Below the pieces are notes generated by a model. It saw nothing but the letters and a program-made list of their open reading frames with translations, made no database searches and was not told the DNA's origin. Positions 23,238 through 32,014 of a DNA stretch of 36,184 nt are shown here, in pieces (position 1 is the first letter of the stretch; every line of letters starts with the position of its first letter). The position numbers were made by a program, and so were the translations under genes. Origin of the DNA: an uncultured Eubacteriales bacterium (lineage in GTDB: Bacteria > Bacillota > Clostridia > Lachnospirales > Lachnospiraceae); contig URND01000014.1 in NCBI GenBank assembly GCA_900549105.1, positions 1 to 36,184 on the forward strand, in the 5' to 3' direction.

Positions 23238-25787
23238 ATGAAAATGAAAAATAAAATCAACCATTTTCTGGTCGCCAGCCTGATTGCTGTCTGCATCGTC
23301 TGCATCAGTGTTTTCGCACTGCTCACTCTCTACATCAACAGGCAAAACGATGAGACAGTCAGCCAGCTTGGAAATATCTACATGTCCAACATGAATGACC
23401 GAATCATTAAGCATTTTGAAACCATGACAGAGCATCGGATGACCCAGTTGGAATCTCTGTCGGAAACTATCCCGCCGGAATATGTCAACGATGAAGATGC
23501 TCTGAATCAATGGCTTGTATACAATGTGCAGACAAGAGGCTTTGATTCCGCCGCCTATTGCTATGACGACGGAAGTCTTGAGTCGCTTTATGGCGGTGGG
23601 CTGACGCCCTCTGACCCCGAATCATTTCTTGACTACATGAAAAAGGGTGAAAAACGATTAGCCATCGGCTATAACGACGATGGGGAACAGGTGATTCTGA
23701 CCGGCGTGCCCCTTACTTCCAAAATTCCCGGTAAGGAGGACTGCATCGCCCTGGTGGGCGAACTTCCAATCAGTTATATTGCCGACACCCTTTCCCTGGA
23801 AGAGGAAGATTCTCTGATATATTCCTTTGTTATCCGCGCAGACGGGGGTTTTGTCGTTCGAACCAGCGATGCCTACCGGGATAACTATTTTGACCGGGTT
23901 GAAAATGTTTATGAAGATTGGAAGGGAAAAAGCCGCAGCGATTACATTGCGGAGTTGAAGGAAGCCATAGCGGCCAACATGGATTACTCCGCTATCATTC
24001 AGATTGAAGGCGAACGCCGCCACGTATATTGCTCCAGTTTGCCAAATTCTGTCTGGTATCTGGTAACTCTGATGCCTTACGGCGCGCTGAATGAGTCGGT
24101 GGAAACTCTGGGAACCCGCTCTCTGCTCGCCGCGCTGTTTAGCTGTGCAGCAATTCTTATCGTTGTTCTGATTGTATTTTTCAAATACTTCAGCATGAAC
24201 CGCGCGCAGATGGAAGAGCTGGAGGAAGCCAAAGAAACGGCGATAAACGCCAGCAAGTCAAAAAGCGAGTTTCTCTCCAACATGAGTCACGATATCCGCA
24301 CGCCGATGAATGCTATTATGGGTATGACGGCCATTGCCACAGCCAATATGAATAATCCGCAGCAGGTACAAAACTGCCTGAAAAAAATCACCCTGTCCAG
24401 CCGGCATTTGCTTGGCCTGATTAACGATGTGCTGGATATGTCGAAAATAGAAAGCGGCAAGATGACTCTGAATGTCGAAAGAATTTCCCTGCGTGAGGTT
24501 ATGGACGGCATCGTCAGCATTGTACAGCCTCAGATAAAGGCCAAACATCAGCATTTTCATGTTTCTATCTATAACATTATGTCGGAAAACATTCAATGCG
24601 ACGGTGTGCGGTTAAATCAGGTAATGCTGAATCTGCTGTCAAATGCGATTAAATTTACGCCGGAAGGCGGCCGGATTGAAGTTACCCTTCACGAAGAGGT
24701 TTCTCCGAAGGGCGGCGATTATGTCCGCATCCGCATCCATGTTAAGGATAACGGCATCGGCATTTCCGAGGAATTTCAGGCCCAGATTTTCGAATCCTTC
24801 TCCCGTGAGGACAGTAAGCGTGTTCATAGGACGGAAGGAACAGGCCTGGGCATGGCGATTACCAAATATATTGTGGACGCCATGGGCGGTGAAATCAGCG
24901 TATCCAGCAAACAGGGCGTCGGCACCGAATTCCAGGTCGTTTTAGATTTTGAACGCGCAGAGGAAACGGCCGAAGATATGATTTTGCCTGACTGGAATAT
25001 GCTCGTGGTGGATGATGACCAACAGTTGTGTGAAAGCACCGTGGCATCCTTAAAATCCATCGGCATCCGGGCAGAATGGGTTTTAGACGGCGAAACCGCT
25101 ATCCGCGTAGTTACCGAGCATCACCGTATCCATAACGATTATCATATTATTTTGCTGGATTGGAAACTGCCTGATATGGACGGCATTGAAACTGCCCGCG
25201 AACTGCGCAAACAGTTGGGTGACGACGTACCTATCATCCTGATTTCCGCCTATGACTGGACTGAAATCGAAGAAGAGGCCCGTGCCGCCGGTATTAATGG
25301 TTTCCTGATGAAACCTCTGTTCCGCTCCACCCTGTTTTACAGCCTGCGCACCTTTATTGATAATGACAAGCCGCTGCCTGTACACGAAGAGGATATGCCG
25401 AACTTTGCAAACAGGCGAATTCTGGTGGCCGAAGATAACGAACTGAACTGGGAAATTGCCTGCGAACTGCTCCAGGATCTGGGCCTTGAACTGGAATGGG
25501 CAGAAAACGGACAGGTCTGCACCGATATGTTCCGAAAATCCGAACCGGGATATTATGACGCTATTTTAATGGATATCCGAATGCCGATCATGAACGGCTA
25601 TGAAGCCACCGAGGCTATTCGAGCCATGGAGCGCTCCGACGCATCCCTTCCTATCATTGCAATGACGGCGGATGCATTTTCTGAAGATATCCAGCGATGC
25701 CTCGAGCACGGAATGAATGCCCATATAGCTAAACCGATTGATGTCAAAGATGTCGGCCGCGTTTTAAAACGCTATTTGGAAGACTGA
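23238..25787 (+). CDS. Hybrid sensor histidine kinase with two receiver domains
   Basis: This 849-aa membrane kinase has a TM helix at about 10-30, an extracytoplasmic sensor of about 260 residues (Cache-like by position, not proven) and a second TM at about 295-317. HisKA follows in FLSNMSHDIRTPMNAIMG with H351, then the ATPase domain with N, G1 (VKDNGIGISEEF) and G2 (EGTGLGM) boxes, and two receivers with acceptors D641 (LLDWKLPD) and D779 (LMDIRMP). No HAMP domain is obvious; a short coiled-coil linker joins TM2 to HisKA. With the free Hpt it forms a His-Asp-His-Asp relay. I start at 23238, after a GGGG ribosome site; an in-frame upstream extension would overlap the Hpt gene. Confidence 0.92.
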   Translation: MKMKNKINHFLVASLIAVCIVCISVFALLTLYINRQNDETVSQLGNIYMSNMNDRIIKHFETMTEHRMTQLESLSETIPPEYVNDEDALNQWLVYNVQTRGFDSAAYCYDDGSLESLYGGGLTPSDPESFLDYMKKGEKRLAIGYNDDGEQVILTGVPLTSKIPGKEDCIALVGELPISYIADTLSLEEEDSLIYSFVIRADGGFVVRTSDAYRDNYFDRVENVYEDWKGKSRSDYIAELKEAIAANMDYSAIIQIEGERRHVYCSSLPNSVWYLVTLMPYGALNESVETLGTRSLLAALFSCAAILIVVLIVFFKYFSMNRAQMEELEEAKETAINASKSKSEFLSNMSHDIRTPMNAIMGMTAIATANMNNPQQVQNCLKKITLSSRHLLGLINDVLDMSKIESGKMTLNVERISLREVMDGIVSIVQPQIKAKHQHFHVSIYNIMSENIQCDGVRLNQVMLNLLSNAIKFTPEGGRIEVTLHEEVSPKGGDYVRIRIHVKDNGIGISEEFQAQIFESFSREDSKRVHRTEGTGLGMAITKYIVDAMGGEISVSSKQGVGTEFQVVLDFERAEETAEDMILPDWNMLVVDDDQQLCESTVASLKSIGIRAEWVLDGETAIRVVTEHHRIHNDYHIILLDWKLPDMDGIETARELRKQLGDDVPIILISAYDWTEIEEEARAAGINGFLMKPLFRSTLFYSLRTFIDNDKPLPVHEEDMPNFANRRILVAEDNELNWEIACELLQDLGLELEWAENGQVCTDMFRKSEPGYYDAILMDIRMPIMNGYEATEAIRAMERSDASLPIIAMTADAFSEDIQRCLEHGMNAHIAKPIDVKDVGRVLKRYLED

Positions 25788-25824
25788 TTGAGAGCTATAT
25801 AAAATACATATCACATTAAAATGC

Positions 25825-25852
25825 AAGAAAGCCGGATTTCTCCGGCTTTCTT
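25825..25852 (+). terminator. Rho-independent terminator after the phosphorelay operon
   Basis: A perfect 12-bp stem AAGAAAGCCGGA / TCCGGCTTTCTT encloses a TTTC loop, about 37 bp after the hybrid kinase stop. The T-rich 3' arm serves as the U-tract. It may also act on the opposite strand, ending the Abi transcript. Confidence 0.9.
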
Positions 25853-25924
25853 AAATATGCGTCCGCAAACGCATACCCCAATTAGTATTTATAGTATACG
25901 ACAATCCCCTTAAAAATGCAAGTT

Positions 25925-26905
25925 CTACAAAAATTTTTTTAATAAACACATTCTTGCCGATAAATCCGGATGAATTACAATCGATGCAACATTAGCATTG
26001 ACAGCTTTTCTGTAATCCTCCGTTATTCTTTCAAATTCACGAACAAATGCTTTAATTTCTGTTTTAGATACCCGCAGTAATTTCATATAATAACACATAA
26101 GTATAACATAGTCACCTATCGTTTTGAAATTAACATAAGGTAAACCTATTTCTATTTTCAAACACTGCTTCATTGCTTTGGTAGGATCAATATTGCGAAA
26201 TCTTGTATCAAACACCACCGCATTATGCGCAATAGCATTCCTCAAATCCTTCAATGTATAAATATACTTATAAATCAACTGGCGAGCCGTATCACTTGAA
26301 ACATTAATTCCAAGTCGCCTGGAAATATCATCACGCACATCATATGTAAGACAAGACAACAGATAACCCAAATCCCCCATCGTCATTATCTCAAACAATG
26401 CCCATATCGGAACACCTGAATAACCTTTCTTATTATAAAAATGTGTAATTTTAGGATTACCTTTCTTATAGGCACGTGCAAGACTCGATTGAACAGAATT
26501 TTGTAAATTCAATTTATTTTCCTGCAATTTTTTCCTTTGCTCTGATGAGAATGAAGGCGGCGCATTATTATATCCGCTCACAACTTTATCATACATATTC
26601 TGGATACTTTCTGAATTTACATTAATCAATATGCTCTCAAGGGCAATATTTTTTACCGCAGTCTCAATATACATCATTTTTCCATAAAACAAAGCCTTCA
26701 GAGATGAGTCATATTGAATTGTCGCATATACCTCATCATAAGAAACGAAAGGCAATCTATTGGGGGCACTCTTAAAAAAACGATATCCCTTATATCCATG
26801 AAAATATCCTGTATTCATCAACTGACGTTTTTGTTTACTTCCCGAAATCTCAATTCCACTGTCCCGCAAATGCCGCATCAAGCCATCTATAGTCTTATAA
26901 CTCAT
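25925..26905 (-). CDS. Abi_2 (AbiD/AbiF-like) abortive infection protein with HEPN motif
   Basis: This 326-aa cytosolic protein resembles the Abi_2 family: the N-terminus TIDGLMRHLRDSGIEI and GYFHGYKGYRFF, the middle VPIWALFEIMTMGDLGYLL, and the C-terminal RNAIAHN with R222 and H227, a HEPN RNase RxxxxH motif. Such proteins are thought to cut RNA and stop growth on phage infection. The gene is visibly more AT-rich than its neighbours and lies alone between two unrelated plus-strand operons, suggesting transfer. It has its own promoter and a GGGAGG site 5 nt before the ATG. Some AbiF genes are linked to a small RNA; see the candidate at 26980-27035. Confidence 0.85.
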   Translation of the reverse strand: MSYKTIDGLMRHLRDSGIEISGSKQKRQLMNTGYFHGYKGYRFFKSAPNRLPFVSYDEVYATIQYDSSLKALFYGKMMYIETAVKNIALESILINVNSESIQNMYDKVVSGYNNAPPSFSSEQRKKLQENKLNLQNSVQSSLARAYKKGNPKITHFYNKKGYSGVPIWALFEIMTMGDLGYLLSCLTYDVRDDISRRLGINVSSDTARQLIYKYIYTLKDLRNAIAHNAVVFDTRFRNIDPTKAMKQCLKIEIGLPYVNFKTIGDYVILMCYYMKLLRVSKTEIKAFVREFERITEDYRKAVNANVASIVIHPDLSARMCLLKKFL

Positions 26906-26934
26906 AAAAACCTCCCGGCAGCTATTATGAGCTT

Positions 26935-26963
26935 ATTATACGCCCTGATATGCATAAAAACAA
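26935..26963 (-). promoter_or_regulatory. Promoter of the Abi gene
   Basis: The minus strand has TTGTTT (26958-26963), a 17-nt spacer and a perfect TATAAT (26935-26940), about 30 bp before the ATG. Confidence 0.7.
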
Positions 26964-26979
26964 CATACTTGACAAAATA

Positions 26980-27035
26980 AATTTACTCCCTCGGCAAGCC
27001 CTTGAACGTCGTTTTAAAAGAAGTAAATTGCTTTT
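26980..27035. ncRNA. Candidate small structured RNA or terminator beside the Abi gene
   Basis: An 8-bp perfect inverted repeat AATTTACT / AGTAAATT (26980-26987 and 27022-27029) encloses 34 nt with a smaller CAAG/CTTG helix possible. On the plus strand it is followed by GCTTTTTTT and on the minus strand by TATTTT, so the strand is open. It fills much of the gap between the Abi gene and the transglutaminase gene. Whether it is related to AbiF-associated RNAs cannot be told here. Confidence 0.3.
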
Positions 27036-27054
27036 TTTGCAGCATATGATATAC

Positions 27055-27060
27055 TATAAT
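27055..27060 (+). promoter_or_regulatory. Probable -10 box of the pilus-like operon
   Basis: A perfect TATAAT lies about 54 bp upstream of the ATG at 27114. The -35 is poor (a T-run at about 18 nt), so activator dependence is possible. Confidence 0.45.
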
Positions 27061-27113
27061 TAATTATTATGCACCAGAAAAATACGCGCAAAAGCATGAA
27101 AGGAGGCTGTACA

Positions 27114-28082
27114 ATGCGGCAAAAAGCACTGCGTATACGGGTGTTTCTTATTGTATCATTTATAGTCTTCCTTTTAGCAGGCTGTTCAGGCCAGGAGGCC
27201 AACGCCGCTTCGGAAGCTCAACCGGGGGAAAAGCGCGTGACAACGGAGAAAGGCGCGGCGGAAGAAAAGCGTAAAACGCTGCATGAATTTCTTCTCCCGG
27301 AGGCATCCGGAAGCACAGTCTATGAAAACGACATTATCTCTATCGATGCCTCGAATACTTCCGAAGGATATATTATGGTTCGATATTCGGGAGAAGCCGA
27401 TAAGATTCGGCTGCAGATTACGGTGCCTGACGGCTCTGTATATAATTACACGCTGTTTGCCGGGGCCTATGAGACCTTCCCTCTGTCCGGGGGAAACGGC
27501 GCTTATCATCTGGATATTCTTGAACATGCCTATGACAATATGTATGCCATGGCATTTTCGCAGGATATTGAGGTTGCTTTAAACGACGAATTTAAACCCT
27601 TCCTGTATCCAAATCAGTATGTGTGGTTCACGAAGGATGACGAGGCTGTATCCTATGGTGAAAAACTTTCGGACAGTTCTTCCGGAGACCTGGATTATGT
27701 AACGCAAGTCTATCACTATGTCATAGACAATATTTCCTATGATAAGGAACTGGCCGCCAATGTCTCCGCCGATTATCTCCCGGATATCGATGTGACGATG
27801 AAAACAGGAAAAGGTATCTGTTTCGACTATGCTTCCCTGATGGCTGCCTTGCTCCGCTCCCAGGGAATTCCAACCAAGCTGGTCGTTGGATATTCCGGCG
27901 ATGCCTACCACGCCTGGATCAGCGTTTATCTGGATGAAATCGGATGGGTTGACAAAATTATAGAATTTGACGGCAAAAGCTGGTCGTTAATTGACCCTAC
28001 ATTGGCCGCCAACAACGAAGGTTCCGCCGTCAAAAAATATATCGGCGACGGAAGTAATTACACGGTAAAATACTCTTATTAA
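27114..28082 (+). CDS. Transglutaminase-like lipoprotein, first gene of the pilus-like operon
   Basis: This 322-aa protein starts with a lipoprotein signal (FLIVSFIVFLLAGC), so it should be anchored outside the membrane. The C-terminal half is a transglutaminase/protease-like domain with a complete triad: C236 in GKGICFDYASL, H266 in AYHAWISVY and D294 in LIDPTLAA. Members may cross-link or hydrolyse proteins. The middle (about 60-170) is probably beta-rich. I chose the ATG at 27114 because AAAGGAGG lies 7 nt upstream; the reading frame opens earlier at 27069. It lies 20 bp before the PilC-like gene, and pilus or surface proteins are plausible substrates. Confidence 0.82.
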   Translation: MRQKALRIRVFLIVSFIVFLLAGCSGQEANAASEAQPGEKRVTTEKGAAEEKRKTLHEFLLPEASGSTVYENDIISIDASNTSEGYIMVRYSGEADKIRLQITVPDGSVYNYTLFAGAYETFPLSGGNGAYHLDILEHAYDNMYAMAFSQDIEVALNDEFKPFLYPNQYVWFTKDDEAVSYGEKLSDSSSGDLDYVTQVYHYVIDNISYDKELAANVSADYLPDIDVTMKTGKGICFDYASLMAALLRSQGIPTKLVVGYSGDAYHAWISVYLDEIGWVDKIIEFDGKSWSLIDPTLAANNEGSAVKKYIGDGSNYTVKYSY

Positions 28083-28102
28083 CTTATGAATGGAGGACGA
28101 TT

Positions 28103-29137
28103 ATGAAACCATTTTCCAATCTGGAATTATCTGCTTTCTGTGGGCAGATTGCCCTGATTTTGAGGTCAGGCATCTCTTCCATGGAAGGACTTACTATTAT
28201 GCTGGAGGATGCGGACTCTGCGGAGGAAAAAAAGATTCTCGAGGCTCTCCTTGAAAATATGCAGGAGAGCGGAAGTCTGTATCAGGCCATGGAAACCCTT
28301 GAAATCTACCCTCCCTATATGCTGAATATGGTTCGGATTGGCGAGGAAACCGGTACTCTGGATGAGGTCATGGCCGCCTTGCAGAATCATTACGAAAGAG
28401 AAGATTCTATCCGCAAAAACATCCGCAATGCCGTTACATATCCGATGATCATGACAGGCATGATGGTGGTTGTCATCGTTGTCCTGCTTGTGAAGGTCAT
28501 GCCGATATTTAATCAGGTTTTCGTTCAGCTCGGCACGGAAATGACCGGATTTTCCCGTATGCTTATGAATATCGGGACAGCCATTAACCGCTATTCGATT
28601 GCCTTTATTGTACTTATTATCATTATTGCCGGTCTGATTCTCTATGGCACTCAGACAGCATCCGGGCGCAGCATATTCCGAAGACTGGCCCATAAACTGA
28701 AATTTACAAAAGTTATTTATGAAGATATTGCCGCCTGCCGGTTTGCCAGCGGTATGGCGCTGACTTTAAAAAGCGGTCTGAATCCGGAGTACAGCATGGA
28801 GCTTGTGACTTCTCTGAATGATGACCCTGTATTCCAGGAAAAAATCGACGCCTGCCAGAAGCAGATAAATGAGGGGCAGGAGCTCTCTCAGGCATTATTT
28901 ACTTCCGGGATGTTCACCGGCGTCTATGCCCGCATGGTTTCCGTTGGCTCCAGAACCGGTTTTATGGACCACGCCATGGAGCAGATTGCCGATTTGTACC
29001 AGGAAGATATTGACTCGCGGATGAATGATGTCCTTGCGGTGCTCGAGCCTACTCTCGTCATTCTGCTGTCCCTGATTGTCGGCGTGATTCTCCTGTCAGT
29101 CATGCTGCCGCTTATGGGAATTATGTCCAGTATATAA
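28103..29137 (+). CDS. PilC/GspF-family inner-membrane platform protein
   Basis: This 344-aa protein shows the two GspF-type cytosolic domains (about 5-105 and 205-310) with the motif MVRIGEETGTLDEVM, and three membrane segments at about 110-140, 160-185 and 310-342. It would form the membrane platform on which the ATPase acts. It is rather short for the family, with little sequence before the first domain. GGAGG lies 6 nt before the ATG. The small pilin-like genes and pilT follow directly, so this is one operon. Confidence 0.88.
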   Translation: MKPFSNLELSAFCGQIALILRSGISSMEGLTIMLEDADSAEEKKILEALLENMQESGSLYQAMETLEIYPPYMLNMVRIGEETGTLDEVMAALQNHYEREDSIRKNIRNAVTYPMIMTGMMVVVIVVLLVKVMPIFNQVFVQLGTEMTGFSRMLMNIGTAINRYSIAFIVLIIIIAGLILYGTQTASGRSIFRRLAHKLKFTKVIYEDIAACRFASGMALTLKSGLNPEYSMELVTSLNDDPVFQEKIDACQKQINEGQELSQALFTSGMFTGVYARMVSVGSRTGFMDHAMEQIADLYQEDIDSRMNDVLAVLEPTLVILLSLIVGVILLSVMLPLMGIMSSI

Positions 29138-29149
29138 GGAGTGGTAAAT

Positions 29150-29482
29150 ATGCGTCGTTTTCAATACCGAAAACAATCTCATAACCCGCCAAAATTCATA
29201 TTCTCCGCCTGCCTGTTTCTGCTGATACTCCTGCTGTTCATTCAGGGGATATCTTCTCTGTCTGAGAGTACGGCGAAGCGCCAGCGTGAGAGCCTTGAAA
29301 AGGCAATTATGCGCAGTATTACCTACTGCTATTCTGTCGAAGGCGCCTATCCGGAAAGTCTGGATTATCTGAGGGATAATTATGGTCTTTATTATGACGA
29401 AGATATGTTTTTTGTGGATTACCGGGTATCCGGCTCCAATATTTTGCCGGACATCACGATTATTGAAAAGGGGGACAAATAA
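29150..29482 (+). CDS. Small single-TM protein of the pilus-like operon
   Basis: This 110-aa protein has a short basic N-terminus, one TM helix (about 18-38, FIFSACLFLLILLLFIQGI) and an exposed domain with SVEGAYPESLDYLRDNYGLYYDED. That text resembles the mature part of some pseudopilins, although I see no standard prepilin peptidase site. The ATG at 29150 follows AAGGAGTGG; a GTG nine bases upstream is in frame but lacks a good site. The next gene overlaps its stop by one base. Confidence 0.65.
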   Translation: MRRFQYRKQSHNPPKFIFSACLFLLILLLFIQGISSLSESTAKRQRESLEKAIMRSITYCYSVEGAYPESLDYLRDNYGLYYDEDMFFVDYRVSGSNILPDITIIEKGDK

Positions 29483-29964
29483 TGCGCTTTCAAACAAAAC
29501 AAAAGCATATGATTGACTTCCTGTTTCCAGTCGCATTATTTTTTGTATTCGCCTTATCCGCGCTTACAGTAATTCTCCTCGCGGCACGGATTTATCAGTC
29601 CACTACAGAAAGTTCATCCCTCAACTATACCGCCAGAACCAGTTTGTCCTACATTAATGAAAAAATACACCAAAATGACTGCGATGGCGCCGTATATCTG
29701 GATGAATTTGATGGATGTCAGGCTTTAGTTATGGAACAGGCCCATAATAATGAACGCTATTATACATATATCTATATTTATGGCCAGGAACTTAAAGAAC
29801 TTTTTATAAAAGAAGGGGTAGACGTAACAGCGTCCGCCGGGCGGACGATTATGGAGATTCAGGATTTCTCTATGGAGGAGATTTCAGAAAATCTGCTGAA
29901 ATTCAGCTGCGTGGATAACACAAACACAAAAGCCTCCACGATTGTCAGCATTAAGAGCAAATAA
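29482..29964 (+). CDS. DUF4860-like small membrane protein of the pilus-like operon
   Basis: This 160-aa protein has one TM helix (about 12-35, LFPVALFFVFALSALTVILLA) followed by an exterior domain with YTARTSLSYINEKIHQND. The text resembles DUF4860 proteins found beside pilus-like genes in Lachnospiraceae; that match is from memory and not verified. Start and previous stop overlap (TAATG). It is probably a minor pilin-like or assembly component. Confidence 0.6.
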   Translation: MRFQTKQKHMIDFLFPVALFFVFALSALTVILLAARIYQSTTESSSLNYTARTSLSYINEKIHQNDCDGAVYLDEFDGCQALVMEQAHNNERYYTYIYIYGQELKELFIKEGVDVTASAGRTIMEIQDFSMEEISENLLKFSCVDNTNTKASTIVSIKSK

Positions 29965-29984
29965 TAGAAAGGATTGTATTTTTT

Positions 29985-30476
29985 ATGAAGCATCGAAGCA
30001 GGGCACGGTCATCCAGCTTATTTCTGATGGAATTGATACTTGCAATTTTATTTTTCTCTGTTGCAAGCGCTGTTTGCGTGCAGATTTTTGTCTCATCCCA
30101 TATGCTGAGCAATAATTCCAGAGCTTTAAATTACGGGGTAAATGAATCTGCCAGCCTTGCCGAAATCATAGATACTGCAGACGGAATTGAAGATTGTCTG
30201 CTGCTCCTGAAAAGGGAATATCCAAACGGAACATTTTCAGACGGAGAATCGCCGGACAGCGAGACGGGTTCCGAAGCTGACATTCTTTTCTGCTATGATG
30301 ACAATTTTTCCTCCTGCGCCGAAGAAAACAGCAGCTATACCCTGTCGCTTCATTTGTCTCAGAAAAATTACACACTGACAGCCCGGATGGATTTCAGTGA
30401 AACCTCCGGCGAATCCATTTATCAGCTTGAAACAAAATATCATATTGCAAGGAGGTCATCCGATGAAACGAAATAA
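29985..30476 (+). CDS. Type IV pilin-like minor protein
   Basis: The 163-aa product begins MKHRSRARSSSLFLMELILAILFF: a basic leader, then a hydrophobic helix with Glu at the place expected for the +5 residue after cleavage before Leu/Phe. This is the class III signal of type IV pilins in degenerate form (Ser instead of Gly before the cut). The remainder is an acidic exterior domain containing DGESPDSETGSEADIL. A weak AAGGA site lies 12 nt upstream. It overlaps the next gene by 14 bp. Confidence 0.65.
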   Translation: MKHRSRARSSSLFLMELILAILFFSVASAVCVQIFVSSHMLSNNSRALNYGVNESASLAEIIDTADGIEDCLLLLKREYPNGTFSDGESPDSETGSEADILFCYDDNFSSCAEENSSYTLSLHLSQKNYTLTARMDFSETSGESIYQLETKYHIARRSSDETK

Positions 30477-30939
30477 GCAGCAATCGACATTTATAAATAT
30501 CGGCTCTTCCTCTCTGCTGATGGTGTTTCTTGTGCTTTGTCTGACGACATTTGCCATACTCTCCCTCTCAAGCGCCCAGAGTGACTACTCTTTCAGCAAA
30601 AAATTCGCAGAGCATAAAACCGAATATTATGAAGCGTCCTCCAGGGCTGAAATGATTCTTGGAGAGATTGACCAGCTATTGGCCGAGAATTCAGATCAGG
30701 TAACCGCTCGGCTTGACGGCAAAGAAATCGATAACATTTCTTTATCCTGCACCGGCGCCGACGGAGAAACCGTCATTTCTTATCAGGTTCCCTCCGGTGA
30801 GAAACAGGCGCTTAACGTAGCTTTACTTGTCACAAATGATTCTGAACATGAAAATTACTATAAAATCCAGGCATGGCAGCTTATATCCACTGAGGAGTGG
30901 AATGGCGATAATTCTCTCAACCTTATACCTGTAGAATAA
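30463..30939 (+). CDS. Small single-TM protein of the pilus-like operon
   Basis: This 158-aa protein has one N-terminal TM (about 12-35, SSLLMVFLVLCLTTFAILSL) and an exterior domain starting with SDYSFSKKFAEHKTEYYEASSRAEMI. It lacks a clear prepilin site, so it may be an assembly protein rather than a pilin. The ATG at 30463 has AAGGAGG 6 nt upstream inside the previous gene; the frame is open further upstream without such a site. It precedes pilT by 19 bp. Confidence 0.65.
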   Translation: MKRNKQQSTFINIGSSSLLMVFLVLCLTTFAILSLSSAQSDYSFSKKFAEHKTEYYEASSRAEMILGEIDQLLAENSDQVTARLDGKEIDNISLSCTGADGETVISYQVPSGEKQALNVALLVTNDSEHENYYKIQAWQLISTEEWNGDNSLNLIPVE

Positions 30940-30958
30940 TAATGAGGAGTTCATAACA

Positions 30959-32014
30959 ATGAAATTAAAAGAAATATTAGAACAGGCAATTGCAGAACAG
31001 GCCTCTGATGTTTTTATCGTTGCGGGCCTTCCGGTATCCTTCCGAAGAAACGGCGTCATCAACCGGGTTAATGATACAAAGCTTTTTCCGCCGGATACGG
31101 AGTCTTTATTGAATGAAATATATCAGGAAGCCGGGAACCGGGATTTGAATATCCTTCACAATGCGGGTGACGATGATTTTTCATTTGCCATTCAGGGACT
31201 GTCCCGTTTTCGTGTCAGCGCTTATAAACAAAGGGGCGCTTTATCCGCAGTTATACGAATCATTACCTTTCATCTGCCGGATGCTCATGAACTTGGAATC
31301 CCGGACTATGTAATTCATTTGGGCGACGGCGGCAAGGGAATGATTCTTGTCACAGGCCCTGCGGGAAGCGGCAAATCCACTACCCTCGCATGTATGATTG
31401 ACCAAATCAACAGAAATCAGCAGAAACACATTATAACACTGGAGGACCCTCTGGAATTCCTTCACCGCCATGAATGCAGCATCGTCAGCCAGCGCGAGAT
31501 CAACGTGGATACAGAAAGCTACGTTACTGCTCTGCGGGCAGCCCTGCGCCAGAGCCCGGATGTCATTCTTCTCGGGGAAATGCGCGATTATGAAACAATC
31601 AACGTCGCAATGACTGCGGCTGAGACCGGCCATCTTCTCCTTTCGACGCTCCACACTATCGGCGCAGCAAATACCATTGACCGTATTATCGATGTATTTC
31701 CTGCAAACCAGCAGCGCCAGATTGCCGTTCAGCTTTCTACCGTGCTGACAGCCGTTGTATCACAACAGCTTGTCCCTACTGTCGATGGCGGCGTGGTGCC
31801 TGCACTGGAAATTATGACGGTCACACCGGCGATTCGAAATATGATCCGGGACAACAAAGTCCCTCAAATCGAGGGACTCATCTACTCTTCCACAAAGGAA
31901 GATATGATTTCCATGGACGGAAGTCTTTTAAACCTGTGTAAAAAGGGCATTATCAGCCGGGATACGGCGCTGAAATATGCAACCAACCCGGATATGCTCG
32001 GAAGGAAGTTATAA
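30959..32014 (+). CDS. pilT: PilT-type pilus retraction ATPase
   Basis: This 351-aa protein is a secretion-superfamily hexameric ATPase of the PilT type. The N-terminal PAS-like domain begins with the ASDVFIVAGLPVSFRRNG segment. Walker A is GPAGSGKST at 133-141; the Asp box reads ITLEDPLEF, Walker B is LLGEMRDYETI, and the His box is TGHLLLSTLHT. The length fits PilT, not the longer PilB/GspE. It should power pilus disassembly or twitching in the cytosol under the PilC platform. No extension ATPase is visible in the window. GAGGAG precedes the ATG. Its last six bases overlap the truncated BRO-N gene on the other strand. Confidence 0.92.
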   Translation: MKLKEILEQAIAEQASDVFIVAGLPVSFRRNGVINRVNDTKLFPPDTESLLNEIYQEAGNRDLNILHNAGDDDFSFAIQGLSRFRVSAYKQRGALSAVIRIITFHLPDAHELGIPDYVIHLGDGGKGMILVTGPAGSGKSTTLACMIDQINRNQQKHIITLEDPLEFLHRHECSIVSQREINVDTESYVTALRAALRQSPDVILLGEMRDYETINVAMTAAETGHLLLSTLHTIGAANTIDRIIDVFPANQQRQIAVQLSTVLTAVVSQQLVPTVDGGVVPALEIMTVTPAIRNMIRDNKVPQIEGLIYSSTKEDMISMDGSLLNLCKKGIISRDTALKYATNPDMLGRKL

